From Manis javanica (Eukaryota > Chordata > Mammalia > Pholidota > Manidae): a DNA stretch of 64,000 nucleotides. Both the position numbers and the translations under genes were made by a program. Shown here piece after piece: positions 48,190 to 61,200 of this stretch; the first letter of the stretch is position 1, and each line of letters opens with the position of its first letter. The DNA lies in the NCBI RefSeq assembly GCF_040802235.1, contig NC_133174.1, positions 130,811,213 to 130,875,212 of the forward strand. Direction: 5' to 3'. Under the pieces are notes generated by a model. The model made no database searches, had not been told where the DNA came from, and worked only from the letters and a program-made list of their open reading frames with translations.

Positions 48190-50500
48190 ATGACAGTTTA
48201 CATTGTTACATTGATGAAATTATCTAACTAATTATATTTAACATTTGTTTATCCATTTATCAGTTGATGTTCACTCAGGTGATTTCTACTTATGACAATT
48301 ATGAATAATGCTACTGTAAACATTCATGTTGAAGTTCTTGTGTGTATATCTATTTTAATTTCTCTTGGGTACATACCTAAGAGTAGAATTGCTGGACTAT
48401 ATGGTAATAATATGTTCAGCTTTTTGAGTAACTGCCAAATTGCTTTCCAAAGTGGCTGTACCATTTTACAACCCCACCAGCAATGTATGAGTTTCAATTT
48501 CTCATCGTCCTTAACAACACTTATTATTATCTGTCTTTTTGGATAATAGTTATCATAGTGGTTATAAAGTAGTATTTCATTGAAGTTTTGATTTGCATTT
48601 CCATAATAGCTAATGATGTTGAGCATTTTTCACATAATTATTGTATATTTGCATATCTTCTTTGAAGAAATGTTACTTTAAATTCTTTCCCCGTTTTTCA
48701 ATTGTGTTTTCTTTTTTTTCAGTTATAAGAATTCTGTATATATTCTGGATACTAGGTCCTTATCAGATATATTGTTTACAAATATGTACTAGTCCATGAG
48801 CTGTCATTTAATGATAGTATCATTTGAAGGATAAAATATTTTAATTTTTATAAAGTAGGCAGGCTATCAATTTTTTGCTTGTGCTTTTTGTGTTATATTC
48901 TAGGAGCTATTGCTTAATCCAAGGCCACAGAGATTTACACCTATCCTTTCTTCTAGAAGTTTTATAGTTTTAACTCTTATGTATTGGTCTTGGATGCACT
49001 TTGAGGTAATTTTGTGTGTGGTATGGGATAGAGATACAATTTGGAATCCAGGTGTCCCAGCACCCTTGCTGACAAGATTCTTCTTTCCCCACTGAATGGC
49101 CTTGGCACTCTTAACAAAAATTAATGGACTGCTAAAGGAAGAGTTAATCTCTGAATTCTCACTTCTGGCCCACTGATCTGTATGTCTGTTGATGTTCCAC
49201 TCTCACTGTATTGATCATTGTACCATTATAGTAAAGTTTTAAATTCGAAAGGATGAGTCCTGAAATTTTGCTCTTCTTTTCAAAATTGTTTTGGCTCTTC
49301 TGTGTCCTATATTTTACCATATCAATTTAGGTTCTACTTCTCAATTACTGGAAAAATCCAGCAGGGATTTTAACATGAATTGCATTGATTCTGTAGATCA
49401 ATTTATACAGTATCACCATATTAGCAATAGCAAGTCTTCTAATACATATACATAGGATATATTTCTATTTATTTAGATCTTCCTGAATATAGTTCAGCTG
49501 TAATTTATAATTTTTCACGTATAAGTATTTCACATCTTTAGCTGAATGTATTCCTAAGTATTTTATTTTTGTTGATGTTGCCATGAATTTAATTACTTTC
49601 TTGATTTCATTTTTGAATTGTTTATTGCTAATATGTAGAAATAGAATTGATTTCTGTATGTTGAACTGGTGTCCTGCAACCTTGTTGAACTTGCTTATCA
49701 GTTCTAGTATATTTTTAATAGATAACTTAAAGATTTTCTACATACATGATTATTTCATTTGTGGCTTAAAAACAGTATAATTCTTTCTGATCTGGATGCC
49801 TTAAGTTTCTTTTTATTGCCTAATTGCCCTGGTTAGAACCTCTAGTACAATGTTCAGTTGAACTGGTGAAAGGATATGTGCTTGCTTTGTTTCTGATCTT
49901 AGGGGAAAACATTGAGTCTTTCATTATTAAGTATGGTGTTAACCATTGGATTTCATAGATTCCCTTTGTCATGCAGATGTTCTATTCATATTTTGTTGAG
50001 AGTTTTTTTTATAGTTATTGGATTTTACTAAATGTTCTTTCTATATCTACTAATATTATTATGTGTTTTGTATTTTATTTATACATATGTTTTATATTAA
50101 TTGAAATTCAAATATTAAAGCAATCTTGCATTCCTGGGATAAATCCCACTTGTTCCTGGCATATCATCCTTTTTATATTCTCCTGAATCCAGTTTGCTAG
50201 TATTTTATTGAGGATCTTCATGTCTATGTTTAGGAAGGCTGGTTGGTCTATAGTTTTTATTCTTTTGTCTGGCATTGGTATTAAGATAAAACTGGACATG
50301 TAAAATGATTTGGGAAGCTTTGCCTTCTATGTTTTTGGAGAATCTGTGAAGAAATGGTATTAATTTTTCAATGTTTAGTAGAATTTTAACAGTGAAACTA
50401 TCTGAGCCTAGGTTTTCTTTGTGGGTTTTGAAAAAAATTCCCACTTTGATCTGTACAAATAAGATGTGCCCTTTATAATACATATGGAGATTATTCCTTA
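48190..50500 (-). repeat. Old L1 fragment: 3' half of ORF2
   Basis: On the minus strand it contains a reverse-transcriptase remnant (50108-50299, [15 protein letters not shown]), the central ORF2 region and the Cys-containing C-terminus (48324-48540, CWWGCKMVQPL). Many stops. 5' truncated within ORF2. Confidence 0.8.
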
Positions 50501-51059
50501 GTGTTGGTTATTGAAGAAGCAAGCAAAACTAATTTATTGTGATAGAAGTCAGAACCATGGTTATTGCTATGTGGGGTAATGACTGATAGATGAGAGCTTC
50601 TGGGGAGCTGATAATATACTACAGTTTCATTTTTGTGGTAGTTAAAAGTCTGTATTCAATGTAAAAATTCATCAAATTATACACTTCTAGCTTGTGCCCT
50701 TTATGTATATATATTATGTTAAATAAGAAATTTACATGAAAATCACCAATAACATACTAACATAGATGTGGAGCAAAATAATGTCCATAGAACTCTGGTA
50801 AATATATAAATTATTATAAGTATTTGGAAAATAGTATGGCAATATCTACTGTGTGTGATATATGTATAATCAGTAATTGCTATCTAAGATATATACATAT
50901 ATGCCTAATAGATATATAGGTATTATATATACATCTGCCAAAATATGTATACAAAAGAGCACATAGGAGCATAATTTAAAATAGTACCAAATTGGAAATA
51001 GGCTTCATGTTTAAAAAAGCATGAAACATCTATCTGAGGATTCTAAAAAGTAAATGGTA
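50501..51059 (+). repeat. Probable old L1 3'UTR and ORF2 scraps
   Basis: 'aattcatcaaattatacact' (about 50667) is typical of L1 3' ends. 50760-50860 vaguely resembles the ORF2 C-terminus. Weak. AT-rich microsatellite-like sequence near 50885-50935. Confidence 0.35.
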
Positions 51060-52065
51060 TACATACCCATATATTTTCTTGCTCTATCCGATCAGAGGGC
51101 TTAGAAGCAATGACAACCAATAACTATGAACTCACTAGCTAGTATTCATCTCTGGCATTGTTTTCCAATAAAATAAACCTTGGATACTTGGAGAAAAGTC
51201 TGATTCTAGCAATGGCACAAGGAATGTACAAGATGAGCATATGGCATTGGGCACCTTGTAGTGGCAGAAAAAGGAAGTACTCCAAAAAAAAAAACCCACA
51301 TGGGAAGGTAAATTGGTACAGCCACTATTATAGAAAGCAGTACAGAGGTTTCTCTGAAAACTGAAAATAGACGTACCATATGACCCAGTAATTCTACTTC
51401 TGTAAATTGACATAAAGAAAACAAAATGACCAATTCAAAAAGATACATGCACCCCTATGTTTATTTTAGCATTATTTATAATAGCCAAAATATGGAAGTA
51501 ACCTAAATGTCCATTGATGAGTGAGTAAAGATGTGTACATATGTATAATGGAATATTACTCAGTCTTAAAAAACAATGAAATCTTGCCATTTGTAACATG
51601 GATGGGCCTAGAGGGCATTAGGCTAAGTGAAATAAGTCAGATAGAGAAAGACAAATACCACATGATTTCACCTAGGTGAGGGCTTGAAAATACAAAACAA
51701 ATGAAAAAAAAACCAAAATAGAAATAGATTCATAAACAAAACAGATGGTTGCCATGGTTGGGAGAGGTAGGGGAATGAATAAAATAGGTAAAGAGGGTAA
51801 AAAGATTAGTGAAAATGTTTGATATCTTGATTTAGGAGAGGTTTACACATTTCAGAATTCATCAAGCTGTATATTAGATTTGTGTATTTCATTGTATGTA
51901 ACTCAATTTTTAAAAATCCTCAAAACTTTTAGGAGTTAGTCAAAGAGACACTGTAGCCAGCTGAGAATGTTCGCAAAGTAAATAGAACAATTTGAGCAAC
52001 AAAATTGATAAGTAGTGTTGGATTATAACCCAAAGTAAAGTAAATGCCTAAAATTGAGTAATGTG
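51060..52065 (+). repeat. Old L1M 3'UTR split by a younger L1 insertion
   Basis: 51060-51285 and 51935-52065 together match the same family as 26550-26880 ('gttttccaataaaataaacc' ... 'ggattataacccaaagtaaa'). A separate L1 3' end lies between them (51286-51930). Confidence 0.6.
51286..51930 (+). repeat. 5'-truncated L1 nested in older L1
   Basis: Starts at an A10 run, then runs from ORF2 C-terminus ('ggtaaattggtacagccact') through 'ggctaagtgaaataagtcag' to the 3'UTR ('attcatcaagctgtatatta'). Confidence 0.7.
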
Positions 52066-52720
52066 ATCTTCTAACTTTGTTCTGTTACTTTAATATTGTG
52101 TTTCTATTCTAATTGTTTGCTTTTCCATCCAAATTTCACAATCAGTTTGCTTATATCTAGGCAATAGCTTGCTGGCATTTGGGCTGGACTTGTACTGCAT
52201 CTCTAGATAGATATGGAGGAAATTACATACTAATAATATTGGGTTCTCCAATCCGTGAATATGGAGTATGCCTCCATTTATTTCTTTAGATCTCTCATTT
52301 CTTTTATCAGTTCCCTATATACTGATCCTATAGATTTATTTCACTTTTTGGTGATGATTCAAAGGTTTTCATTTATTTATTTATTTTCAGTTTGAATTCC
52401 AAATGTTTATTATTGCTGTATAAGAAAGCGATTGATTTTTGTAGATTGATCTTGTATCCTGGGGCCATGGTATACTGGCTCATTTCTTCCAGAATTTTGT
52501 TTGTCTGAGAAAGTTTTTATTTCTGCTTCACTTTTGAAGGAGAATTTTGCTGAATATGGAATTCTGAGATGATAGTTTTCTTTCCTTTCAACACCTCAAA
52601 TGTTTCATTCTACTATGTTCTGGCTTGCATGGTTACTGGTAAGAAATTCACTGTAAATTTTATCTCTGTATCTTTGTAAGTAGCTTATCACTTCAGACAA
52701 CTTCTAAGGTTTTACACTTG
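52066..52720 (-). repeat. Old L1 fragment (ORF2 and ORF1 pieces)
   Basis: Antisense ORF2 pieces at 52370-52500 ('gattgatttttgtagattga ... ttgtatcctgg') adjoin ORF1 C-terminal-like sequence at 52500-52720 ('attctactatgttctggctt'). Frames destroyed. Confidence 0.55.
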
Positions 52721-53524
52721 TTGTTTTCCTGGTATTTGAATGTGATAGAGAAGGGGTGTGAGTGTACATGTGCATATGTGTGTAACATAAATACTTACAC
52801 AACCACATCTGTTAATTTGAGTTACAAAGCCAGGGCTGTTTGGGGGGAAAGAGAAGTGAAGCAGTATAAAGAAAAAGAAAATTATGCACATGGTACATGT
52901 GAGTACAACCTCAGATAATGCATTTATGTAAAGTTATATATGGAAACACATTCTCAAAATTAATTTATAAAAAAGAAAATATAAAATGGATTGCTTATAA
53001 GAAGTGAGATTTTAGATATTGTTGATTAAATGAGAAGGCCATTTAATTTAAGACATTTCCCTCACTTCAATCACAAGTAAAACAAAACGAGGTTTCCTGT
53101 GACCTTCAATTATAATCCTGTGGTTTGGAACACTTGGTCTCTGAAATTACATAAACTAATGTTTTTCAGTTTAAAACAAGCCTGAGCCTTCCTTTGCTTA
53201 AGAAACATTAGGTAATCCATCTCGGTTGTGAGTATGGATTCTTTCATTTTACAGAAAAAAAAAAGCCACAGGCATTTTAATATTTTCTGATAACAACAGT
53301 CTTTAATGCTATTGGTCCATTTCCTCTATTAAGTCATAAAAGTAAGAATGTCCAGACTAGCATATCCAGACTCCCTGAAAAAGCTTCGATATTTGAAAGC
53401 ATGAGGTGTAACTGTCACTCAAAATGGATAATTAATACTCCTTAGAATTAATTCTGAATTAGTACTGCCCCCTTACAGTGGTCACTAAGTATATAATCAT
53501 TCATTAACCATTCATTTACTTTTT
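52721..53524. other. Unassigned non-coding DNA
   Basis: Nothing recognised. Confidence 0.5.
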
Positions 53525-54000
53525 TCATGATATAATGCCAAGAACCTACTCTGTGCCAGGTTCTGTTCTCGGTGTTCAGAGCACAGCAGTAAAAACTACT
53601 TCAACCCTGGACTACAGGTGCAAATGGCGAGTGATACACTTAACACAGCAGTCAGGTAACTTCAGAGTTGCAAGTATTATGAAGAAAGCCAAGATGAGGA
53701 GAGGATGTAGAGAGAAGGCGGAGCCTATTTCAGGTAGGCAGCCAAGGAAAGCCTGTCTGAGTGGGTGGCAGTGAGCGGGGACTGGAATGACGGGGAAAGA
53801 GCCACCTGCCGTGTGCGGCAAGAGCACTGCAGGCAGAGGGAGCAGCAGGGATACAAGCCCTGAGGCAGGAACAAGCGTGATGGGTGCGAGGAGCTGCACC
53901 AGCCTTGTCTGAGCAGACTTATAAAATCCCTGAGAGGAGCTGGTGATAGGGAGGGAGCCTCCGTCGGGAGAGACCGCGGGAGGGAAGCAGGGGCCCGGGC
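53525..54000 (-). repeat. L2 LINE fragment
   Basis: 'acctactctgtgccaggttc', 'aggaaagcctgtctgagtgg', 'gcaggcagagggagcagcag', 'ccctgaggcaggaacaagcg' are antisense L2 landmarks. The relatively GC-rich tail (53930-54060) may extend it. Confidence 0.65.
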
Positions 54001-56083
54001 ACGCAGGGCTGGGTGGGGCACGAAGGCATGCGCACCCTGTTCCGTTGTGACAGGAGGCCCCCAGGGACCCTTGAAAGGGGAAAGGAACCAGAACGCCGTT
54101 TTATTTCCTCACTTGGGATTCCCTTCAGATCTTGCATCACATTCACCGTGTTACTTCCAATGGTGAAAAATATTTGCACTTTGAGGATGAAGCTCCATTT
54201 TTCAAACTATCTTATGGTTAAGACTACTGAATAGAGACCTAGGCAAGTAGAATCTGGGTTATTGTGGACCTAGGCTTCTTTGTTTGAAATGTACCCAATG
54301 GGTTGGAATTATTTTTCATTCTGGCTCTCTGTCTTGAGTGAAAATTACTCCTTAACTCCCTGGGCTTGCAGATTAGTCTGGTTCTTTGTCTTGGGTGAAG
54401 TTTCACTTCTCAACTTCTGGATTGGACAAATATTTCCTGGCTCTTTATGGGACCTCACGTTTCCCTCTATTTGATTTTGTTACTATCATTGAATTTCTCA
54501 GTTAACTGAAACCCCTTTCTTGAACCCCTGCTGACTGACTGTACACTCCATGTGTTCTATCCTTCTCCTGCTTGTTAGCATTATTTTAGTAAGGATTTTA
54601 TATGGAATGTCACTGGCCTCTTTGGGAAACTGAAGATCTCTCCAATCTGGTTCCCCCAAAAATCTCTCCCTTCCCATCACCTCTGCTCTCTTTCATACTT
54701 TTACCACCTTCAATTGAAAATATCAAAGGCAAAAGTATCTTAAAACTTTGAATGGGAAACTATGCAGTTTGTGTGTCTGATGATATGATTATGTATGAAT
54801 TATGCATATGTGATACTTTCTTACCTCTGGACACTATTAACAAGTTAATTTGTAAAATCCCTTAAAGGAGTTCCATTCAAACTGGTTTAGAGATAAATGA
54901 GCACTTATATAGGTCACGTATTCCTTAACCCCCCAGGAATTTAGAAACTTACCCAATACTTTTCAGGCTCCCATGACTTAGGTAAATCTTTGGCAATAAA
55001 AGTAGTTTAATATTGTTGGTCCAATTTTTTTAGAAAGCTCTCTCTTATGAGTTATCAGCATTAAATATATGAGCATACATTTTTATTCTACTTGGGCTTA
55101 CTAGCCATGTAAGCTAATATTATATTTACTGGATGTTTAAGATTATAAAATTATAAATTCAACCTCAAGAAAAATGTACATAAAAAGATGCAGTAAAAAT
55201 GAACTGCTTGGTTCCCCTTTCCTTTATGTATATCAAGAACAGTATTAAAACAAGAAAAAAAATCATTATCTTTTTTTAGTTTTTTGGTTTTGTGACATTT
55301 GCCTATCATGCACATACTGTAAAAATAGTCAACAGGGAAAAAACTTGAGGTGATGGCTAGCCTTCTTTGGTGTTACAGTATGTCTGCCTGAAAATAGTTC
55401 CCAAAATCTTTTTAGTAAGTTGAAACCTTAGAGTTACGCTAAGTCAAGTAACAGATACTCATTAACTACCTCGGTTATTTCTAAGTAAGGTAAACTACTG
55501 AAATCTTAATCACTAATACAAGTTTAAGTTCATGTATTTTTGGCATCTTATTTTTATATGGTATGACAAAACTAAATATATTTAGCTCTATTGATAAATA
55601 TACTCTTTTTGCCACACTGGGTATTTGTATCATGAGGAGGAATTTACTTACAAAAATTGTGAGATGCTATATTCATAAAATTTGCTGGTTTGCACAGAAT
55701 GCTTGTATCTGAGACACAGTTCAAAACTGTTTACTTTGTAGTTTTGTGTATAGAAGAGAGGTTACTAATCGTTAAATCTATGATCTGTATATTTAATTTA
55801 AACTTCTAGAAATAATAAGAATGAAGAAAAACAACTTTGTGTGAAAGTATGCAAAAGAAGTAGGATGTGTTTTAGATAAGAAAAAATATTCAAGATATGA
55901 AGCATGTGTTTTTGTTAGGGGAAAAAGAGCAATTTTATCAAGAAGTTAGATGTCTGGTTGTTCCAGATTGAGAAAGATGGAAAATGTAGGATGAATCTGA
56001 ATGGATATAGACAGTAATAGAAGGTTTGTAGAAAAGATATTCAATGTGTGGTCAAGCTTGAAAGATTGCAATAATTTATTTAT
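54001..56083. other. Unassigned non-coding DNA
   Basis: No repeat or gene recognised on either strand. Confidence 0.5.
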
Positions 56084-56094
56084 AAGGATTTTTT
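56084..56094. repeat. L1 target-site duplication, left copy
   Basis: AAGGATTTTTT, merging into the T-run of the poly(A) tail (T-run 56089-56098). The same 11 bases occur at 63469-63479. In L1 orientation it starts AAAAAA, the expected L1 endonuclease target. Confidence 0.75.
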
Positions 56095-56098
56095 TTTT

Positions 56099-56421
56099 GA
56101 GAGGGCATCTCTCATATTTATTGATCAAATGGTTGTTAACAGCAATAAAATTCTGTATAGGGGAGTCAATGCTCAATGCACAATCATTAATCCACCCCAA
56201 GCCTAATTCTCGTCAGTCTCCAACCTTTTGAAGCATAAAGAACAAGTTCTTACATGGTGAACAAATTCTTATATAATGAATAAGTTCTTACATAGTGAAC
56301 AGTACAAGAGCAGACATCACAGAAACTTTCGGTTTTGATCACTCATTATGAACTATAAACAATCAGGTCAAATATGAATATTCGTTTGGTTTTTATACTT
56401 GATTGATATGTGAATCCCACA
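56099..56421 (-). repeat. ERV U3-R segment serving as the L1 3' terminus
   Basis: On the minus strand, AAAGGGAGAAA (polypurine tract) is followed by TGTGGGATTC, a retroviral LTR start, at 56421. The segment runs 323 bp to a polyadenylation site 18 nt after AATAAA. U5 is absent, as expected for the 3' end of a retroviral RNA rather than of integrated DNA. A TTA microsatellite lies just before the tract (56431-56450). Confidence 0.7.
56117..56122 (-). terminator. Polyadenylation signal used by the chimeric L1 RNA
   Basis: AATAAA on the minus strand, 18 nt upstream of the poly(A) tract (T-run 56098-56089). Spacing is ideal. Confidence 0.75.
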
Positions 56422-57049
56422 TTTCTCCCTTTATTATTATTATTATTATTTTTTTAATAAAATGCTGAAGTGGTAGGTAGATGCAAGATAAAGGTAGAAA
56501 ACATAGTTCCGTGTTGTAAGAGAGCAAATGTAGATGATCATGTGTGTGCCTGTAGACTATGTGTTAATCCAAGCTAGACAAGGGCAATAAAACATCCACA
56601 GATGCAGCAGATTTCTCTCAGAACAGGGGAGAAGAAGTTCTAAGCCTCACCTCTGTTGATCCCCAATTTCTCACCTGATGGTCCCCCTGCGACTGTGCCT
56701 GTCTTAGGTTGTTCCTCCCTTGAGGAATCTTACCCGTCTCTGGCTAACCAGTCATCTTCCAGGGCCATACAGGGAAATGTAAAGTTGGTAAGTGAGAGAG
56801 AAGCCTTATTGTTTGAAAAGGTTAGTTTTTTACTTCTTTGCATATTTATGCCCTGTGGCTTCTATGCCCAGCATTTGTCTTGAGGTATCTTTACCACTTG
56901 GAAGAATTGTGATACACGGTAAATTCGATATGAGGCACGAATTCTATTTAGGGGTTGTAATTAGGAAGGAAGAAGAAAAGCTGTAGAAGTAGCAGGTGGA
57001 AGAAAACATGGGAAGATTATTTCTTTGACCTATCTTCTTGTAGAGTAAC

Positions 57050-57540
57050 CTAAGCATGTATAGGTTTTAAACCACTAATTAAATTGCACACACACATTAA
57101 CATAATAGGAATACAGTTACATAACCAAAGCATATCTATAATTACCAGCCATCTCCAGTGAAGCCAAGAAAACCAGTTAGGCACCCTAGGCATTTGTGAA
57201 AATTTGTCTATGATATAATGGATATTGTCCAACTGTACTTGAACAGTCTGAGAGAAATCAGACAAATTAAAACAACCCATTGCTGGGGACTGTTCACATC
57301 CCATATGTTCTTTTAACAGTAGATAGTCTGTAGTTGTAAGATTTTGGAGCGCTACAACTTGCACTTCTCCTAATTCTTGGTTGAGTTCCAACAGTATAGA
57401 TCCAGTCAAATTTGTTGTTTTACTGTATGCACAGGCTAGCTTACATATCTTCTTCTTCATTCCCATGGTAAGTACAGGAACCAGTGGGATGAATGCAGCT
57501 ACAGCTGCAGTATCGCCTGTATCTTTGTTGAGGTTTTTTG
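57050..57540 (-). pseudogene. env: Gammaretrovirus-type ERV env TM fragment inside the L1 3' tail
   Basis: The minus-strand frame is open from about 57540 to a stop at 57050. It starts with an Ala/Val/Pro-rich hydrophobic stretch like a fusion peptide (57480-57530), then a heptad region. Next is an immunosuppressive-domain-like segment beginning LQN, a Cys motif of the CX6CC type whose first paired Cys is replaced by Gly, a Trp-rich membrane-proximal part and a hydrophobic anchor (about 57080-57140). The surface subunit is missing, and the altered Cys motif would prevent the usual SU-TM disulfide. It is unrelated to the betaretroviral env tail at 7109-7537. Confidence 0.65.
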
Positions 57541-57906
57541 ATGATCATCTTCTGATATGTCTCTTCCAGAGAGTGCTGATATTGGAAGTTCTTCTTCATA
57601 TCATATCTTAGTTCATTTTCTGGGTAGCCAAATTAGGCTTTGATCCTCTTCATAAACACAAACAGACCCTTTGCCCACACTTTGATATGCCCTTTGTACC
57701 ATTATGTAGACTTCATTGGAGGTCACCACACAGGAACTGCTTTTTTTTTTCAAGAGAAAGGAATATTATCAGAAAAGTGTACATCCACAGCCAATCATCT
57801 GATACTCTTTAAGTGATCAAAATTAAGGATATTTAAAGCATGCATTAATCATTGATTTACAGTTAGTTTTATCCTATCAGGGAGTAATCCCCCTTCTCTT
57901 TCTTTC
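57541..57906 (-). other. Captured sequence between the L1 A-run and the env fragment
   Basis: About 365 bp with no recognised gene, containing a T10 run (57741-57750; A-run on the L1 strand). It could be former genomic flank of the source L1, or env/SU sequence too decayed to see. Confidence 0.4.
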
Positions 57907-58247
57907 TTTTTTTTTTGTTATCTTTAATCTATGCTTACATGAAGAATATTATGTTTACTAGGCTCTCCCCTATACCAGGTCCCCCCTATAAACCACTTTA
58001 CAATCACTGTCCATCAGCATAGCAAAATGTTGTAGAATCACTACTTGTCTTCTCTGTCTTGTACAGCCCTCCCCTTTCTCCCACACCCCCCATGCATGCT
58101 AATCTTAATACCCCTTTTCTTCTCCCCCCCCCTTATCCCTCCCTACCCACCCATCCTCCCCAGTCCCTTTACCTTTCGTACCTGTTAGTCCATTCTTGGG
58201 TTCTGTGATTCTGCTGCTGTTTTGTTCCTTCACATTTTCCTTTGTTC
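57907..58247 (-). other. Canonical L1 3'UTR ending in an internal A-run
   Basis: Begins after the ORF2 stop (58250-58248) and contains a polypyrimidine-rich (C-rich on the plus strand) block at 58060-58160, plus the 'catcagcatagcaaaatg' segment shared with 46561-46590. It ends at T10 on the plus strand (57907-57916), which would be the poly(A) tail of an ancestral copy. Confidence 0.65.
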
Positions 58248-61200
58248 TTATACTCCACAGATGAGTGAAATCATTTGGTATTTCTCTTTCTCCACTTGGC
58301 TTATTTCACTGAGCATAATACCCTCCAGCTCCATCCATGTTGCTGCAAATGGTAGGATTTTTCCTCTTCTTATGGCTGAGTAGTATTCCATTATGTATAT
58401 GTACCACATCTTCTTTATCCATTCATCTACCGATGGACATTTTAGGTTGCTTCCAATTCTTGGCTATTGTGAATAGTGCTGCGATAAACATAGGGGTGCA
58501 TCTGTCTTTCTCAAACTTGATTGCTGTGTTCTTAGGGTAAATTCCTAGAAGTGGAATTCCTGGGTCAAATGGTAAGTCTGTTTTGAGCATTTTGATGAAC
58601 CTCCATACTGCTTTCCACAATGGTTGAACTAATTTACATTCCCACCAGCAGTGTAGGAGGGTTCCCCTTTCTCCACAGCCTTGCCAACACTTGTTTTTGT
58701 TTGTCTTTTGGATGGTGGCCATCCTTACTGGTGTGAGGTGATAACTCATTGTGGTTTTAATTTGCATTTCTCTGATAATTAGTGATGTGGAGCATCTTTT
58801 CATGTGTCTGTTGGCCATCTGTAGTTCTTTTTTGGAGAACTGTCTGTTCAGTTCTCTGCCCATTTTTTAATTGGGTTATTTGTTTTTTGTTTGTTGAGGC
58901 ATGTGAGCTCTTTATATATTCTGGACGACAAGCCTTTATCGGCTCTGTCATTTACAAATATATTCTCCCATACTGTAGTGTTCCTTTTTGTTCTATTGAT
59001 TGTGTCTTTTGCTGTACAGAAGCTTTTCAGCTTAATATAGTCCCACTTGTTCATTTTTGCTGTTGTTTTCCTTGCCCGGGGAGATATGTTCAAGAAGAGG
59101 TCACTCATGTTTATGTCTAAGAGGTTTTTGCCTGTGTTTTTTTCCACGAGGTTAATGGTCTCATGACGTACATTCAGGTCTTTGATCCATTTTGAATTTA
59201 CTTTTGTATATGCGGTCCAGTTTCATTCTCTACATGTAGCTGTCCAGTTTTGCCAGCACCATCTTTTGAAGAGACTGTCATTTCACTATTGTATGTCCAT
59301 GGCTCCTTTGACAAATATTAATTGACCATATATGTTTGGGTTAATTTCTGCAGTCTCTAGTCTGTTCCACTGGTCTGTGGCTCTGTTCTTGTGCCAGTAC
59401 CAAATTGTCTTGATTACTATGGCTTTATAGTAGAGCTTGAAGTTGGGGAGTGAGATCCCCCCTACTTTATTCTTCTTTCTCAGGATTGCTTTGACTATTT
59501 GGGGTCTTTGGTGTTTCCATATGAATTTTTGAATTATTTGTTCCAGTTCATTGAAGAATGTTGCTGGTAATTTGATAGGGATTGCATCAAATCTGTATAT
59601 TGCTTTGGGCAGGATGGCCATTTTGATCATATTGATTCTTCCTAGCCACGAGCATGAGATGAGTTTCCATTTGTTTGTGTCCCCTTTAATTTCTCTTAAG
59701 AGTGACTTGTAGTTTTCAGAGTATAGGTCATTCACTTCTTTGGTTAGATTTATTCCTAGATATTTTATTCTTTTTGATGCAATTGTGAATGGAATTGTTT
59801 TCCTGATTTCTCTTTCTATTGATTCATTGTTAGTGTATAGGAAAGCTACAGATTTCTGTGTGTTAATTTTGTATCCTGCAACTTTGCTGTATTCTGATAT
59901 CAGTTCTAGTAGTTTTGGAGCAGAGTCTTTAGGGTTTTTTTATGTATAGTATCATGTCATCTTCAAATAGTGACAGTTTAACTTCTTCTTTACCAAACTG
60001 GGTTCCTTGTATTTCTTTGTTTTGTCTGATTGCCGTGGCTAGGACCTCCAGTACTATGTTAAATAATAGTGGGGAGAGTGGGCATCCCTGTCTAGTTCCT
60101 GATCTAAGAGGAAAAGCTTTCAGCTTCTCGCTGTTCAGTATAATGTTGGCTGTGGGTTTATGATATATGGCCTTTCTTATGTTGAGGTACTTGCCCTCTA
60201 TTCCCATTTTGCTGAAAGTTTTTATCATGAATGGATGTTGAATTTTGTCAAATGCTTTTTCAGCATCTATGGAGGTGATCATGTGGTTTTTGTCTTTCTT
60301 TTTGTTGATGTGGTGGGTGATGTTGATGGATTTTCGAATGTTGTACCATCCTTGCATCCCTGGGATGAATCTCACTTGGTCATGGTGTATGATCCTTTTT
60401 ATATACTTTTGAATTCGGTTTGCTAATATTTTATTAAGTATTTTTGCATCTACATTCATCAGGGATATTGGTCTGAAATTTTCTTTTTTGGTGGGGTCTT
60501 TGCCTGGTTTTGGTATTAGGGTGATGTAGGCTTCATAGAATGAGTTTGGAAGTATTCCCTCCTCTTCTATTTTTTGGAAAACTTTAAGGAGAATGGGTAT
60601 TATGTCTTCTCTGTGTATCTGATAGAATTTCGAGGTAAATCCGTCCGGCCCGGGTGCTTTGTTCTTGGGTAATTTTTTGATTACCGTTTCAATTTATTTG
60701 CTTGTAATTGGTTTGTTTAACTTTTGTGTTTCTTCCTTGGTCAGTTCTAGGAAGTTGTCCATTTCTTCTAGGTTTTCCAGCTTGTTGGCATATAGGTTTT
60801 CACAGTAGTCTTTAATAATTCTTTGTATTTCTGTGCAGTCTGTCGTGATTTTTCTATTCTCATTTCTGATTCTGTTGATTTGTGTTGATTCTCTTTTTCT
60901 CTTAATAAGTTTGGCTAGAGGATTATCTATTTTGTTTATTTTCTCAAAGAACCAGCTCTTGGTTTCATTGATTTTTGCCCTTGTTTTATTCTTCTCAATT
61001 TTGTTTATTTCTTCTCTGATCTTTATTATGTCCTTCCTTCTGCTGACTTTCGGCCTCATTTGTTCTTTTTCCAATTTCGATAATTGTGATGTTAGACTAT
61101 TCATTTGGGATTGTTATTCCTTCTTCAAGTGTGCATGGATCGCTATATACTTTCCTCTTAGGACTGCTTTCGCTGCTTCCCACAGAAGTTGGGGCTTTGT

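Noticed and set aside
56099..57906. Independent processed ERV insertion next to an ordinary L1
   Set aside because: No second target duplication was seen at 57906, and the 11-bp duplication pairs the ERV poly(A) end with the L1 5' end. Still the main alternative.
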